Below are positions 15,818 to 23,859 of a DNA stretch of 64,000 bases, piece by piece (the stretch's first letter is position 1; every line of letters starts with the position of its first letter). This DNA comes from Enorma phocaeensis. Lineage in GTDB: Bacteria; Actinomycetota; Coriobacteriia; Coriobacteriales; Coriobacteriaceae. Both the position numbers and the translations under genes were made by a program. The notes beneath the pieces are model-generated. The model saw only the letters and a list, made by a program, of their open reading frames with translations, did no database searches and was not told the origin of the DNA. The stretch is taken from NCBI RefSeq assembly GCF_016901575.1, contig NZ_JACJKQ010000002.1, positions 186,001 to 250,000 on the forward strand. Reading direction: 5' to 3'.

Positions 15818-16462
15818 GTGAATAAGCGACGCGCGCGTACAGATTTCAAATCCGATCCGGTGGAGACACATGTCGAACTCGGGAACGAGAGACCATCGAC
15901 GGAGCGCGTCGAGGTGCCCGGCTCGACGGGAGAGGGCGAGAACGCGGGTCCCGAGATTCCCGCAGGTGACAAGGTGAAGGGCGCAGTACAGATGGTTGCG
16001 GGCGCGGCGATCGCTGCCACCGGCGTGCCTATGTGCGTGCTCCCTGGCCCCGGGGCGGCTGCCATTGTGGGCGGGGTCGCGCTGGCCAGCAAGGGGCAGC
16101 GCACCTTCTCGGGACGCAAGCCCGTGCGCATCGAGGAGAAGCTTGACCATGCCGCGGCCAAGATGGGCGAGGTGGCTAAAGAGCAGGCCGCGCGCGCTGC
16201 GAAGACGGCGGCGCATGAGGCCCCGATCGTTGCGGACAGGGTCGCCCATGCCGCCGCCAAGCATGGTTCGGCGCTGGCAAGCTCGGCGGCTCATGCCGTG
16301 GCGAAGCATGGCCCCTCTGTCGCGAACAAGGTGGCGCGCGGTGCGGCGAAGGGCGTGGTCGTGGCAGCCAAGGCGGCTGCCGTCGTAGCGAAGACCGGCG
16401 GCAAGGTGGCCGCGGCGGGTGGAAAGGCGGTTGCCAAGAAGGCTCGGGAGCGCCATACCTGA
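15818..16462 (+). CDS. Ala/Lys-rich protein with PGPGW-like membrane hairpin
   Basis: 214 residues from the GTG at 15818 (AGCGGAGGATTC upstream). The N-terminal ~55 residues are polar and charged. Residues ~60-95 form two short hydrophobic stretches around a PGPG turn (VPMCVLPGPGAAAIVGG), resembling the small PGPGW transmembrane family. The rest is a long amphipathic, low-complexity region of repeating AAKxG/AAKHG units with many Lys/Ala/Val (e.g. AHAAAKHGSALASSAA), ending in KKARERHT. It could coat the membrane or bind nucleic acid like Ala/Lys-rich histone-like tails; neither is shown. Confidence 0.6.
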   Translation: MNKRRARTDFKSDPVETHVELGNERPSTERVEVPGSTGEGENAGPEIPAGDKVKGAVQMVAGAAIAATGVPMCVLPGPGAAAIVGGVALASKGQRTFSGRKPVRIEEKLDHAAAKMGEVAKEQAARAAKTAAHEAPIVADRVAHAAAKHGSALASSAAHAVAKHGPSVANKVARGAAKGVVVAAKAAAVVAKTGGKVAAAGGKAVAKKARERHT

Positions 16463-16656
16463 GGGTCGCTCTGGGACTCGGCCCATCGAGACTGGAAGCC
16501 CGAGGGCGCGCAGAACGTGTCGCCGGCGTGTCGAGGACGCTGAGTTGAGGAGAGTCCGCGGCGCCGGCCGCAAGATGTAACTCTCGTATGTACATGTATG
16601 GCACCGGGCGGTATCGTAGCGGGCAATGAGTGGGAACGAGGGAGTCGGGAGACCTC

Positions 16657-17091
16657 ATGCAGATATCGTCTCGTTTTTCCATCGCGGTGCACACGTTGCT
16701 GTGCATCGCCTATTTCTCGCCGACCAGAAAGGTCACGTCCGCCTTTATCGCGGGAAGCGTGAGCGTGAATCCCGTGGTGATTCGTCGCACGCTGGGCCAG
16801 CTGAAAGAGGCCGGGATGATCTCGGTCGAGGCGGGCGTGGGGGGAGCGACGCTTGCGCGCCCGGCATCTCAGATCACGCTGCTCGACATCTACCATGCGG
16901 TCGATTGCGTCTCGGGCGACCTGTTCCATTTTCATGAGCATCCCAACCCCGCGTGTCCGGTAGGGGGCAACGTCCACGCCCTCCTCGACGGCGAGGTGGC
17001 CGCGGCGCAGGCGGCGCTGGAGGACCGCCTGGCGCAGACTTCCCTGGCAGATCTCATCTCAGAGCTCAAAGGGCTTGCTCCGGCGCAATGA
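16657..17091 (+). CDS. Rrf2-family transcriptional regulator (YwnA-like)
   Basis: 144 residues with the Rrf2 winged helix: QISSRFSIAVHTLLCIAYF, SAFIAGSVSVNPVVIRRTLGQLKEAGMISVEAG. The second half (ITLLDIYHAVD, then PNPACPVGGNV) matches the YwnA branch. The Cys-rich iron-sulfur ligand pattern of IscR/NsrR is absent, with only one conserved Cys in the CPVG motif, so it probably senses thiol or other stress without a cluster. GGGAG lies before the ATG at 16657. A short palindrome ATGTACAT at 16588-16595 could be part of its operator. No obvious target gene is adjacent. Confidence 0.85.
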   Translation: MQISSRFSIAVHTLLCIAYFSPTRKVTSAFIAGSVSVNPVVIRRTLGQLKEAGMISVEAGVGGATLARPASQITLLDIYHAVDCVSGDLFHFHEHPNPACPVGGNVHALLDGEVAAAQAALEDRLAQTSLADLISELKGLAPAQ

Positions 17092-17148
17092 TCTTCCGGG
17101 GCGGCGGCACGCGCCGCCCGTCCCTGCCGCCGAGACTCCGCCCGGCGC

Positions 17149-18633
17149 CTAGCGGCATAGGGGGACGCGCATCTCGACGCGGGCACCCGCCACAGCGCCT
17201 CCGCTTGAGGTGCGGTTTGACAGCTCGAGGTCGCCGCCGAGGGCGCGCAGGGCCTCGGAGGCGGTGAAGAGCCCGATGCCGTAGTGCTCGCCCGAGGCAG
17301 CCCCGGTACGTGAGGCGTCGTCGCGGAAGAAGCGCTCGCATCCGTGCTCGAGGGCGGCGGGCGTGAACCCCGGCCCATCGTCCGAAACGGCGATCGTGAG
17401 GATGCCCGGGCAGGAGCCCGTCGCGGCATCCTCGAGCCTCAGCGTCAGCCACACCTGCGTCCGCGCGTGGTCGACGGCGTTGGACGCCACGTTTGCCACG
17501 GCGCGCTCAAGCGTCTCGGCATGTGCGTATAGGTGCTGGCCTGCCAGGGCGTCGTCTTGCTCGACGGCGCACGAGACCCCGGCGGCGCGTGCGAGCGACG
17601 CCGTCGCCCGCGAAATCCGCTGGGCGAACTCCGACGCGTCGATTCGCCGCCCGGTCTTTTCGCCTGCCTCGCCGCGGGAGGCCTCGATGAGCAGCTGCAC
17701 ATATCGGTCGACCTGCCTGCAGCCGTCGGCTGCGTCCCGTGCCGCCGCGGCGACGTCGGAGAGGTCGTCCGCATCGCCTTTTGCCAGCGCCAGGGCTTCT
17801 TCTGCCACGTATTCCGTGTTGGCGCGGACGACGGTGAGCGGCGTCTTGAGGTCGTGCGCAAGCGCCGCCATCTGGTCGCGCTGCGCCATCTCGGCGCGCC
17901 AGCGCGCATCGAGCGATTCGGCGAGCGAGCCGCGCATGCGATCCATGGCCGCCAGCACGTCGTCGATCTGGCGGACGTTGCTCTCGCCCACCGCGAAGTC
18001 GAGCTCCTCCCGCCCGATGCGCTCGGCGGCGACGGTGAGCGGGACCATCTTGCGCACCAGGACCGACGACGCGCGCCGGGCGACGAGCGCGATGGCGAGG
18101 ACGCTGAGCGCGCATCCTGCCGCGATCATGAGGTTTTGGGGGTTGGGGAGCGAGTCGCGCAGCTCGCGAGAGGTGTATTCGGGCAGGTAGGTGCTTGTGA
18201 GCACGCAGGAGGTGCCGTCGCCGAGCTCGGCCACGGTATAGGTCGTGCCGTCGAGGCCGAACGTCTCGGGCCCGCGCACGCCTTCGGAGCGCAGCTCGTC
18301 GGTCGCGTCGAGCGCCTGCTCGAGCGCGCTGTCGGAAAGGTCGGTGCAAAGCACGTCTCCCTCGTCGTCGACGAGCAGATACCGGTAGGCGCTGGGAATG
18401 GCGTCGACGCTGAATCCGTCTGCCTGCAGCGCCGACGCCGTCTCGTTGGTATGGGCGGCGCCATAGTTGGCCGTATAGGCGATGCCCGCGTTGAGCGCGA
18501 TGCTCAGCGCGGTGAAGGCGGCGGTCCATACGCCGGCGAGCGCGACGAGCACGTAGAAGAAATAGCGCACGATGACGAAGGAGAGCGGCATGCGCCACGT
18601 CTGACGTTCGCGCCCGCCGGTTACAGCTGCCAC
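17149..18633 (-). CDS. Sensor histidine kinase (lantibiotic-type two-component system)
   Basis: 494 residues if the GTG at 18633 is used; it overlaps the response-regulator stop by 13 bp, and an alternative ATG lies at 18591. Two membrane helices (about 17-42 and 167-185) flank an extracytoplasmic sensor of ~125 residues. A HAMP-like linker is followed by the phosphoacceptor MAALAHDLKTPLTVV (His ~260), an N-box NVASNAVDHA near 382 and the ATP lid DDGPGF near 430. It pairs with the overlapping OmpR-type regulator and with the ABC/lipoprotein genes upstream; sensing of a lantibiotic or envelope stress is inferred from that context. Confidence 0.9.
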   Translation of the reverse strand: MAAVTGGRERQTWRMPLSFVIVRYFFYVLVALAGVWTAAFTALSIALNAGIAYTANYGAAHTNETASALQADGFSVDAIPSAYRYLLVDDEGDVLCTDLSDSALEQALDATDELRSEGVRGPETFGLDGTTYTVAELGDGTSCVLTSTYLPEYTSRELRDSLPNPQNLMIAAGCALSVLAIALVARRASSVLVRKMVPLTVAAERIGREELDFAVGESNVRQIDDVLAAMDRMRGSLAESLDARWRAEMAQRDQMAALAHDLKTPLTVVRANTEYVAEEALALAKGDADDLSDVAAAARDAADGCRQVDRYVQLLIEASRGEAGEKTGRRIDASEFAQRISRATASLARAAGVSCAVEQDDALAGQHLYAHAETLERAVANVASNAVDHARTQVWLTLRLEDAATGSCPGILTIAVSDDGPGFTPAALEHGCERFFRDDASRTGAASGEHYGIGLFTASEALRALGGDLELSNRTSSGGAVAGARVEMRVPLCR

Positions 18634-19283
18634 TTGTACCCCATTCCCCAGACCGTCGCGATAGGGTCGACGCCCGCTGCGGCGAGCTTCTTGCGCGCCC
18701 TGCTCACATGCATGGAGACGGCGGCCTCGTCCGCCTCTCGCTCCCAGCCAAACACCGCCTCCAGGATCTGCCGGCGCGAGAGCACCTGCCCGCGTCGCCG
18801 TGCCAGCAGCTCGCAGATCTCGTATTCGGTGGGGGTGAGGGCGACGGGCGTTCCCGCCACCGCGACCTCGCGGGCGCCGAGGTCGATGCGCACCTCGCCG
18901 AAGGAGAGCGCATGCGTGTGGGTCCGGCCCTCGCGACGCAGGTGGGCGGCGATCTTGGCGCGCAGCTCGGCGGCGCCAAAGGGCTTGCGGATATAGTCGT
19001 CGGCGCCCATGCCGTAGCCCGTCACGGCGTCCTCTTCGGTGACCTTAGCGGTCAGAAACAGGATGGGCCCGTCAAAGCGGGGGCGCACCCGGCGCACGAG
19101 CTCGAAGCCGTCGATCCCAGGCATCATGACGTCGCAGAGCATGAGGTCGAACCTGCCGAGGTCGAGCCCCAGGACCTCGGCAGGGTCCGTGACGCCCCGC
19201 ACCTCGTGGCCGTCACGTTTGAGGATGCGTCGCAGGGCGTCGAGGATCGACCGCTCGTCATCGATCGCTACGATGTTGGCCAT
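18621..19283 (-). CDS. OmpR-family response regulator
   Basis: 220 residues from the ATG at 19283 (GAGGAGTTGAG upstream). The receiver domain has acidic pocket DDE near residue 8, phosphoacceptor Asp 51 (LMLCDVMMPGIDG), Thr 78 region LFLTAK and Lys near 100 (DDYIRKPF). The C-terminal winged helix (LTPTEYEICELLARRRGQVLSR, VSMHVSRARKKL, TVWGMGYKWQL) is complete. It overlaps the kinase gene. A TAACGA-N5-TAACGA direct repeat, typical of OmpR-family sites, lies about 100 bp upstream of its start, and a near-identical copy lies upstream of the transporter operon. Confidence 0.93.
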   Translation of the reverse strand: MANIVAIDDERSILDALRRILKRDGHEVRGVTDPAEVLGLDLGRFDLMLCDVMMPGIDGFELVRRVRPRFDGPILFLTAKVTEEDAVTGYGMGADDYIRKPFGAAELRAKIAAHLRREGRTHTHALSFGEVRIDLGAREVAVAGTPVALTPTEYEICELLARRRGQVLSRRQILEAVFGWEREADEAAVSMHVSRARKKLAAAGVDPIATVWGMGYKWQL

Positions 19284-19382
19284 CTCAACTCCTCGGGTCA
19301 TGTGTCGCGCAGGCGTTCCGCCTGCGTCTGGCGGTCTCGCCGCGACGGTGTCGGCGGCTCGCCATCATGGTGCGCCACCATT

Positions 19383-19400
19383 CTAACGAAGCTATAACGA
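19383..19400 (-). promoter_or_regulatory. Predicted response-regulator binding site, promoter of the two-component genes
   Basis: On the minus strand it reads TCGTTA-TAGCT-TCGTTA followed by G, a direct hexamer repeat with an 11-bp period. 16 of 18 positions match the site at 22345-22362. It starts 100 bp upstream of the response-regulator ATG, so the pair probably autoregulates. Confidence 0.7.
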
Positions 19401-19456
19401 TGCGCGGCACAAAGGGTGCGCGGGGCGGGCCGGCCGGCGCTCGCCCGGCCGGCGCC

Positions 19457-19978
19457 TCAGGCGTCGACCTCGGCCAGCGCACTCACCGCGGCCTCGGGCA
19501 CCTTCTCTTCGTCTATCGAGCGATAGTGCACGCCCGAAGATCCCTGGGCGTCGATCTCGAGCCACCCGACATCGTCTGCCTTTCGGCCGAAATAGATGAG
19601 GGTGAGCGTGCGCGTGCCCCCGTCTTCGGTGGCGGCGGGCACCTGGTAGACGTAGTTCGACCCGGCGCCGGTGGCGTCTCCGTAGGAATCTACAAACGAC
19701 TCCGCGTCGGGCGCCGGCGCATACATGGTGACCTCGGGGCTGATGAGGCGGTCGAGCGCCGACTGCGCGACGTGGCCCCACGAGCCGCATCCCGAGAGCG
19801 TCCCGGCGACGACGATGGCCCCGACGAGTGCCGCGGCGGCGGCTCCCCGGCGGAGCCTTCCGGCGCCCCGGCGCGCGGGAGGATGGACGGCGCCTCTTCC
19901 CTCGATGGGCGACGGGCATGGGGAGGAGGGGCCGTGCGCGTCGGCGAGATGGCGGCGGTGCACGAAACGGCTAGACAT
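19457..19978 (-). CDS. Small lipoprotein of the protection locus (YxeA-like)
   Basis: 173 residues from the ATG at 19978 (TAGGAGCACCG upstream). A long, Pro/Arg-rich N-region is followed by a signal helix (AAAAALVGAIVVAGTLSGC) with lipobox LSGC, then a mature domain of ~110 residues. The DUF1093/YxeA-like ending (RTLTLIYFGRKADDVGWLEID, VHYRSIDEEKVPEAAV) is the kind found beside lantibiotic ABC exporters. The ATG lies inside the end of the preceding permease gene (8-bp overlap), so it is the last gene of the ATPase-permease-permease-lipoprotein operon. A role in trapping antimicrobial peptide at the membrane is inference. Confidence 0.7.
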   Translation of the reverse strand: MSSRFVHRRHLADAHGPSSPCPSPIEGRGAVHPPARRGAGRLRRGAAAAALVGAIVVAGTLSGCGSWGHVAQSALDRLISPEVTMYAPAPDAESFVDSYGDATGAGSNYVYQVPAATEDGGTRTLTLIYFGRKADDVGWLEIDAQGSSGVHYRSIDEEKVPEAAVSALAEVDA

Positions 19979-20804
19979 CGGTGCTCCTATCTTCAAAACG
20001 GTTGAACCACAGGGCGAGCGCGGCCGTCCCGGCGCCGCTCACGGCGAGGGAGGCGCATCCAAGGGCCGATGCCGCGCCGCATATCTGCGCGCCCAGGGCG
20101 GCATCGCGTGCCGCGGCCGCGATGCCCGCCTCGACGCCGAGCGATCCCAGCCGCGCTGGCCAGGCGAAGGGGACGGTCCCGAGCACCCCGGTGCCCGCGA
20201 TGCCGGTGAGCTCGCCGGTCATGAGGCCATGGGCGAGACCGCCGACGGAGAAGAAGGCGAGGACCAGCCCTGCGGACCCGACGGCGATGGCGGCGTTTCG
20301 GCTCAGGCGGATGGCGAGCGCGAGCTCCAGCAGGTACAGAGGGGCGCTTCCCAGGCAAAGCCCGCCCCAGGCGAGGACGATGTGCGTCGGCCCGAGCGCG
20401 AGCCTTCCCGCCAGCGCAAGCGCGGCGCAAAAGATCGCCGTGGCGAGCGCGAGCGTCGCCGCTCCGGCAAGCCAGAGCATCGCCGCCTTTGCCAGGATCG
20501 CGATGTGCCGAGAGGGAGCCCCCGTCAGGTTTGCAAGGCGTCCGGCGCGGCGCTCCTCATCGACGGCAAGTCCGCAGACGATGCCCACCATGAGCGGCAT
20601 CATCGCGCCGAGCATCTGCATGTAGGCATCTGCTCCCAGGGCGGCGTCCCAGGGGGCGAAGGCAAAGTAGGCGCCGATCGCGGCGCCCGCGGTGCAGGCG
20701 CAGACGAGGTGGACCGCCGCCAGGGGAGAGCGCCGCAGGCGAAGCGCCTCGGATGCGAGCGCGCGGGGGACGCTCATGCGGGCCCGTGTCGCAAACCTGT
20801 CCAT
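19971..20804 (-). CDS. Lantibiotic-protection ABC permease (LanG-like)
   Basis: 277 residues; the ATG at 20804 overlaps the upstream permease stop as ATGA. It has about six membrane helices (LVCACTAGAAIGAYFAF near 35, MLGAMMPLMVGIVCGLAV near 65, LAGAATLALATAIFCAALAL near 110, ALCLGSAPLYLLELALAI near 150, SALGCASLAVSGAGTAALAL near 250) and an ERRAGRLANLTGAPSRH loop typical of NukE/SpaG/MutG-type permeases. It is the second of two non-identical permeases in a LanFEG-like transporter that removes lantibiotic-type peptides from the membrane. The LAPLYLL-type helices and short loops fit the family; the substrate is unknown. Confidence 0.8.
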   Translation of the reverse strand: MDRFATRARMSVPRALASEALRLRRSPLAAVHLVCACTAGAAIGAYFAFAPWDAALGADAYMQMLGAMMPLMVGIVCGLAVDEERRAGRLANLTGAPSRHIAILAKAAMLWLAGAATLALATAIFCAALALAGRLALGPTHIVLAWGGLCLGSAPLYLLELALAIRLSRNAAIAVGSAGLVLAFFSVGGLAHGLMTGELTGIAGTGVLGTVPFAWPARLGSLGVEAGIAAAARDAALGAQICGAASALGCASLAVSGAGTAALALWFNRFEDRSTDV

Positions 20805-21562
20805 CAGCGTCCCTCCGACTTCGAGAACCACAGGGCGCCCGCCGCAGTCAGGATGACGAACGCGGCGGCGGCGAGGGCAAGGCCTGCCAGCGTGAGCGTC
20901 CCGTCGCCGACGAGCGCGCCTCCGAGCACCATGTCTGCCCCGAGCGGCTCGCCGCTGGGCAGCACGGGAATGAAGGACGTGGGGATCACCACGGTCGCCG
21001 ACGGCGGGAAGAGCTGCGGCACGGGGATGAGCGACCAGGCGAAGCTGCCGGCAATCTGCACCGCAAGCGGGCAGAAGATGCCGGCGAGCATGCCGGCGCG
21101 CGCGGTCAGGAATAGGCCTGCAGGAATCATCCACGAGCTCGTGATGACGTTTGCCGCCGCGCAGGCAAGCATGGTGAGCGTCCCGGCAACGGTCGGCCCC
21201 TGCGCGCTCATGACGGACCCGACGAGGTAGATGGCGCACACGATGAGATTGGAAAGCGCGGAGAGGCCCAGGCACACGAGCGCCTTCGCCCACCACGCGC
21301 GCCCGAGCGGCACGCCTTGGCCAAGAATCGCGCGCATGCCCAGGCGGGCGTCTGCCTGGGCGACACATCCAACGATGAGGGATATCGCCACAGGCATGAA
21401 CAGGGCATACCAATAGTTCCACGCCGAGAAGGACTGGACGCCGTTCAGGGGCATGGCTCCGAGGACCGGCATCGGCAGCGCCATGGCGACCGCGATCCTC
21501 AGCGGCGCGGCGTGGCGAAACTTGAGCGCCTCGGCGCGAAGGGCTGCGGCACCGCCTGTCAT
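20804..21562 (-). CDS. Lantibiotic-protection ABC permease (LanE-like)
   Basis: 252 residues from the ATG at 21562, which overlaps the ATPase stop (ATGA); another ATG three codons upstream is possible. Six hydrophobic segments are visible (VAMALPMPVLGAM near 25, YWYALFMPVAISLIVG near 50, ALVCLGLSALSNLIVCAIYLVG near 95, VITSSWMIPAGLFLTA near 140, LAGLALAAAAFVILTAAGA near 230) with the RLGMRAILGQGVPLGRAWW loop that contacts the ATPase. Length, gene order and coupling match the E subunit of LanFEG immunity transporters. Confidence 0.82.
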   Translation of the reverse strand: MTGGAAALRAEALKFRHAAPLRIAVAMALPMPVLGAMPLNGVQSFSAWNYWYALFMPVAISLIVGCVAQADARLGMRAILGQGVPLGRAWWAKALVCLGLSALSNLIVCAIYLVGSVMSAQGPTVAGTLTMLACAAANVITSSWMIPAGLFLTARAGMLAGIFCPLAVQIAGSFAWSLIPVPQLFPPSATVVIPTSFIPVLPSGEPLGADMVLGGALVGDGTLTLAGLALAAAAFVILTAAGALWFSKSEGR

Positions 21563-22287
21563 GCCGCCCACCTCCGACGCTGCGTGCGGCTCTCTCGGCA
21601 GACGCTCATGAAGAGCCGCTCGAGGTCCTCGTCCCGGCGCAGCTCGTCCTCATAGGCGAGCCGTCCGCCGCAGATGATGCCGACGCGGTCCGCCATCTGC
21701 TGCACCTCGGGCAGAATGTGGCTGGAAACAAGCACGGTGATGCCCTGCTCGGGGAAGCTGCGCACGAGGTCGCGCAGCTCTTCGATGCCAATGGGGTCGA
21801 GGCCGTTGGTGGGCTCGTCGAGAATGAGCAGGTGCGGGCGGGCAAGCAGCGCCAGCGCGATGCCGAGTCGCTGGCGCATGCCCATGGAAAAGCGGCCGGC
21901 GCGCTTCTTGCCGGCGTTCTCGAGGTCGGCTATGTGCAGAACCTCGTCGATGCGGGACTCGGGGAGCCCCAGCAGCGTGGTGCGGACCCGCAGGTTCTCG
22001 CGCGCCGAGAGGTTGGGATAGATCGGCGCCTCTTCGATGAGCGAGCCGATCTCGTACAGGTCGCGCCGCTCCCATGGGTGTCCGTCGACAAGGATCTGCC
22101 CGGCGCTGGGCCGAAGCATCCCGCAGATCATCTTCAACGTGGTGGACTTGCCGGCACCGTTGGGGCCGAGAAGCCCGTACACCCGGTTTCGCTCCACATG
22201 GAGGCAGACGTCCTCCACCGCCGTCTGCGCGTCCGCACCGCGGCCAAACCGCTTGGTGAGCCCGCGCGTCTCCAGCATGCAATCCAT
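21559..22287 (-). CDS. Lantibiotic-protection ABC transporter ATPase (LanF-like)
   Basis: 242 residues from the ATG at 22287 (AGAAAGGATGGGCGC upstream). Walker A GPNGAGKST near 42, the E-loop variant LIEEAPIYPNLSARENL near 88 that is characteristic of BcrA/LanF ATPases (Glu in place of the Q-loop Gln), signature FSMGMRQRLGIALAL near 136, Walker B LLILDEP near 157 and SSHIL near 190. First gene of the FEG-lipoprotein operon. The promoter region carries the direct-repeat site predicted to bind the neighbouring response regulator. Confidence 0.92.
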   Translation of the reverse strand: MDCMLETRGLTKRFGRGADAQTAVEDVCLHVERNRVYGLLGPNGAGKSTTLKMICGMLRPSAGQILVDGHPWERRDLYEIGSLIEEAPIYPNLSARENLRVRTTLLGLPESRIDEVLHIADLENAGKKRAGRFSMGMRQRLGIALALLARPHLLILDEPTNGLDPIGIEELRDLVRSFPEQGITVLVSSHILPEVQQMADRVGIICGGRLAYEDELRRDEDLERLFMSVCRESRTQRRRWAA

Positions 22288-22344
22288 GCGCCCATCCTTT
22301 CTCTGTGGCGTCTTCTGGTACGCCTCTAAGGATGGAGGGCACAA

Positions 22345-22362
22345 CTAACAAAGCTCTAACGA
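22345..22362 (-). promoter_or_regulatory. Predicted response-regulator binding site upstream of the LanFEG-like operon
   Basis: On the minus strand it reads TCGTTAGAGCT-TTGTTAG, matching the site at 19383-19400 at 16 of 18 positions with the same 11-bp direct-repeat period. It begins 58 bp upstream of the ATPase start, a suitable distance for activation at the -35 region. Confidence 0.7.
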
Positions 22363-22452
22363 CGTTCCGATTGTTTTGTAGCTGCGCTCGGAGATGAGCT
22401 CGCGGTCGATGCGCATGAGCGGCTGGCCTCGGCGCACGGCGTCCGGCCACAT
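22345..22452 (-). pseudogene. Possible remnant of a PTS EIIA(Glc)-type C-terminus
   Basis: A 35-residue open stretch with no ribosome site reads VRRGQPLMRIDREL and then ISERSYKTIGT. This resembles the end of glucose/beta-glucoside EIIA domains (GQPLMxxDxxxIxxxGYxTxTPVxxTN). The phosphorylatable histidine region is absent. It overlaps the regulatory repeat of the transporter operon. It may be decayed coding DNA that became a promoter region; similarity is short, so confidence is limited. Confidence 0.35.
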
Positions 22453-22500
22453 TCGGTGAGGAGGGACTTCCAGGCGGGGACCGCTTCAATCAAAGAGCTT

Positions 22501-22998
22501 TTAGCGCTCATACACGGTCACCCCCTCGCGTGCTATTGCTTGGGCGAATGCATCGTTGCCCAAGTCGCGCCTCGAGACGACATCAACTTGTTTCTCGGTT
22601 GCGTCTTGGACATCCTGGACGAAATCGGTGAGCTCGAGAAGGGACAGCTTTCCTTCGTCGTATTCAACGCGCAGGTCGATATCACTATCTGGGCGAGCTT
22701 CTGTCCGTGCATAAGATCCAAAGAGAATCACCTTGGAGATGCCGGGTTTCTTTGCGGCCGCCTCGCTTACCGCTTGTGTGATGTGCTCGCGCGTGAGAAC
22801 GAGGTTTCGTTGGTCGGCGTTTGCGCGCCCCTTATCCTGGCGCAAAGAGATGACGAACGGCATGCGCCCGTCGCGCACGGTCTGGCGTGCGAACAAATTG
22901 ATGGCGGTTGAAACGCTCATGCCCGCTTCTTCGCAGAATGCCGCAAATGCCGCCTTCGTTTCGCTATCCATGCGTACGCTCAAAACCGACTGTGCCAT
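22501..22998 (-). CDS. RelB/DinJ-type antitoxin domain fused to a MNT-type nucleotidyltransferase
   Basis: 165 residues from the ATG at 22998 (AGAGGTGATCGT upstream). Residues 1-~48 are a DinJ/RelB ribbon-helix-helix antitoxin (SVLSVRMDSETKAAFAAFCEEAGMSVSTAINLFARQ). Residues ~70-165 are a minimal nucleotidyltransferase: helix, then VILFGSYARTEARPDSDIDLRVEY with the GSYAR and DxD metal site, and a third Asp in KQVDVVSRRDL. MNT domains act as antitoxins or AMPylating enzymes opposite HEPN toxins. No HEPN partner or RelE-type toxin gene is adjacent. The fusion is complete and in frame. Confidence 0.82.
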   Translation of the reverse strand: MAQSVLSVRMDSETKAAFAAFCEEAGMSVSTAINLFARQTVRDGRMPFVISLRQDKGRANADQRNLVLTREHITQAVSEAAAKKPGISKVILFGSYARTEARPDSDIDLRVEYDEGKLSLLELTDFVQDVQDATEKQVDVVSRRDLGNDAFAQAIAREGVTVYER

Positions 22999-23138
22999 AC
23001 GATCACCTCTGTATGACATTGTATAGCATGATGCATTACTTTGAGCGAGCGATCGGATGGTGGAACTAAAAACTAAACGTGTCTCAGGGAGTGTCGTTGG
23101 CGCCGTTGGTGACAAGGTCGAATTCGCCGGCAGCGCGG

Positions 23139-23651
23139 CTATGCGACGGGGGCCGGCGGGCCTTGCAGGGCGACGACGCGCACCTGCCGCCCGTGGCGGC
23201 GCAGCAGCCCGATGAGGTCTGCCGTCTGAAGCAGGACGGTCGCGGTGTTGTCGCAGGGGTGCACGGCGACCGAGCCGCGGTCGACGAGCGCCTGGTCGAT
23301 GACGACCTCGACGTGCCGCGCGCCGTCGTCGAGCGCCCCGAGCGGGGTGACCGCGCCCGGCACGAGGCGGAGCATCTGCTCAAGGTCGGCGGCGGATGCA
23401 AACGAGAGCCGCCGCGACCCGATGCGGCCCTGTATGGATTTGAGCGACACGTCGGCATCGTCGGGCATGCAGACGAGGTAATACGCGCGCTTCTTGTCGT
23501 CGCGCAGAAAGAGGTTCTTGGCGCCAAACGCGGCAAACGGGATCTGCGCCCGGCGCGCCTCGTCGACGGTGAACACCGCTACATGTTCGGCGAGCTGATA
23601 GGCGATGCCCTCGCGGTCGAGCAGCTCAAGCATCGCGCGTTTGTCATACAT
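23139..23651 (-). CDS. YbaK/ProX-type aminoacyl-tRNA deacylase
   Basis: 170 residues from the ATG at 23651 (AAACGGAGGCGGCCG upstream). The YbaK fold is visible: LLDREGIAYQLAEHVAVFTVDEARRAQI, then AKNLFLRDDKKRAYYLVCMPDDADVSLK near 43-70, with the conserved Lys in KNLFLRD, then GSRRLSFASAADLEQML and PGAVTPLG near 100. This is the ProX/PrdX branch, which hydrolyses mischarged tRNA (for example Ala-tRNA-Pro) in trans. It has normal full length and no membrane segment. Isolated gene between unrelated transcripts. Confidence 0.9.
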   Translation of the reverse strand: MYDKRAMLELLDREGIAYQLAEHVAVFTVDEARRAQIPFAAFGAKNLFLRDDKKRAYYLVCMPDDADVSLKSIQGRIGSRRLSFASAADLEQMLRLVPGAVTPLGALDDGARHVEVVIDQALVDRGSVAVHPCDNTATVLLQTADLIGLLRRHGRQVRVVALQGPPAPVA

Positions 23652-23859
23652 CGGCCGCCTCCGTTTCCGTTTGGCCTGGCCGGCGCCTTTGCCTGTATGC
23701 GCCATTGTGTCACACGGCGAGAGGGGCGCCCCGTGTGGCGGCGATTGTTTCGTGCGGATGAAGCGGCGTTCCCTGGACGGCGCCGCCCCGCGCCTTTGCC
23801 GCGCCCGGCCGCTGCGGCTACCATGGGAACATAGGGACACTTCAGGTGGAGGTGCGGCT

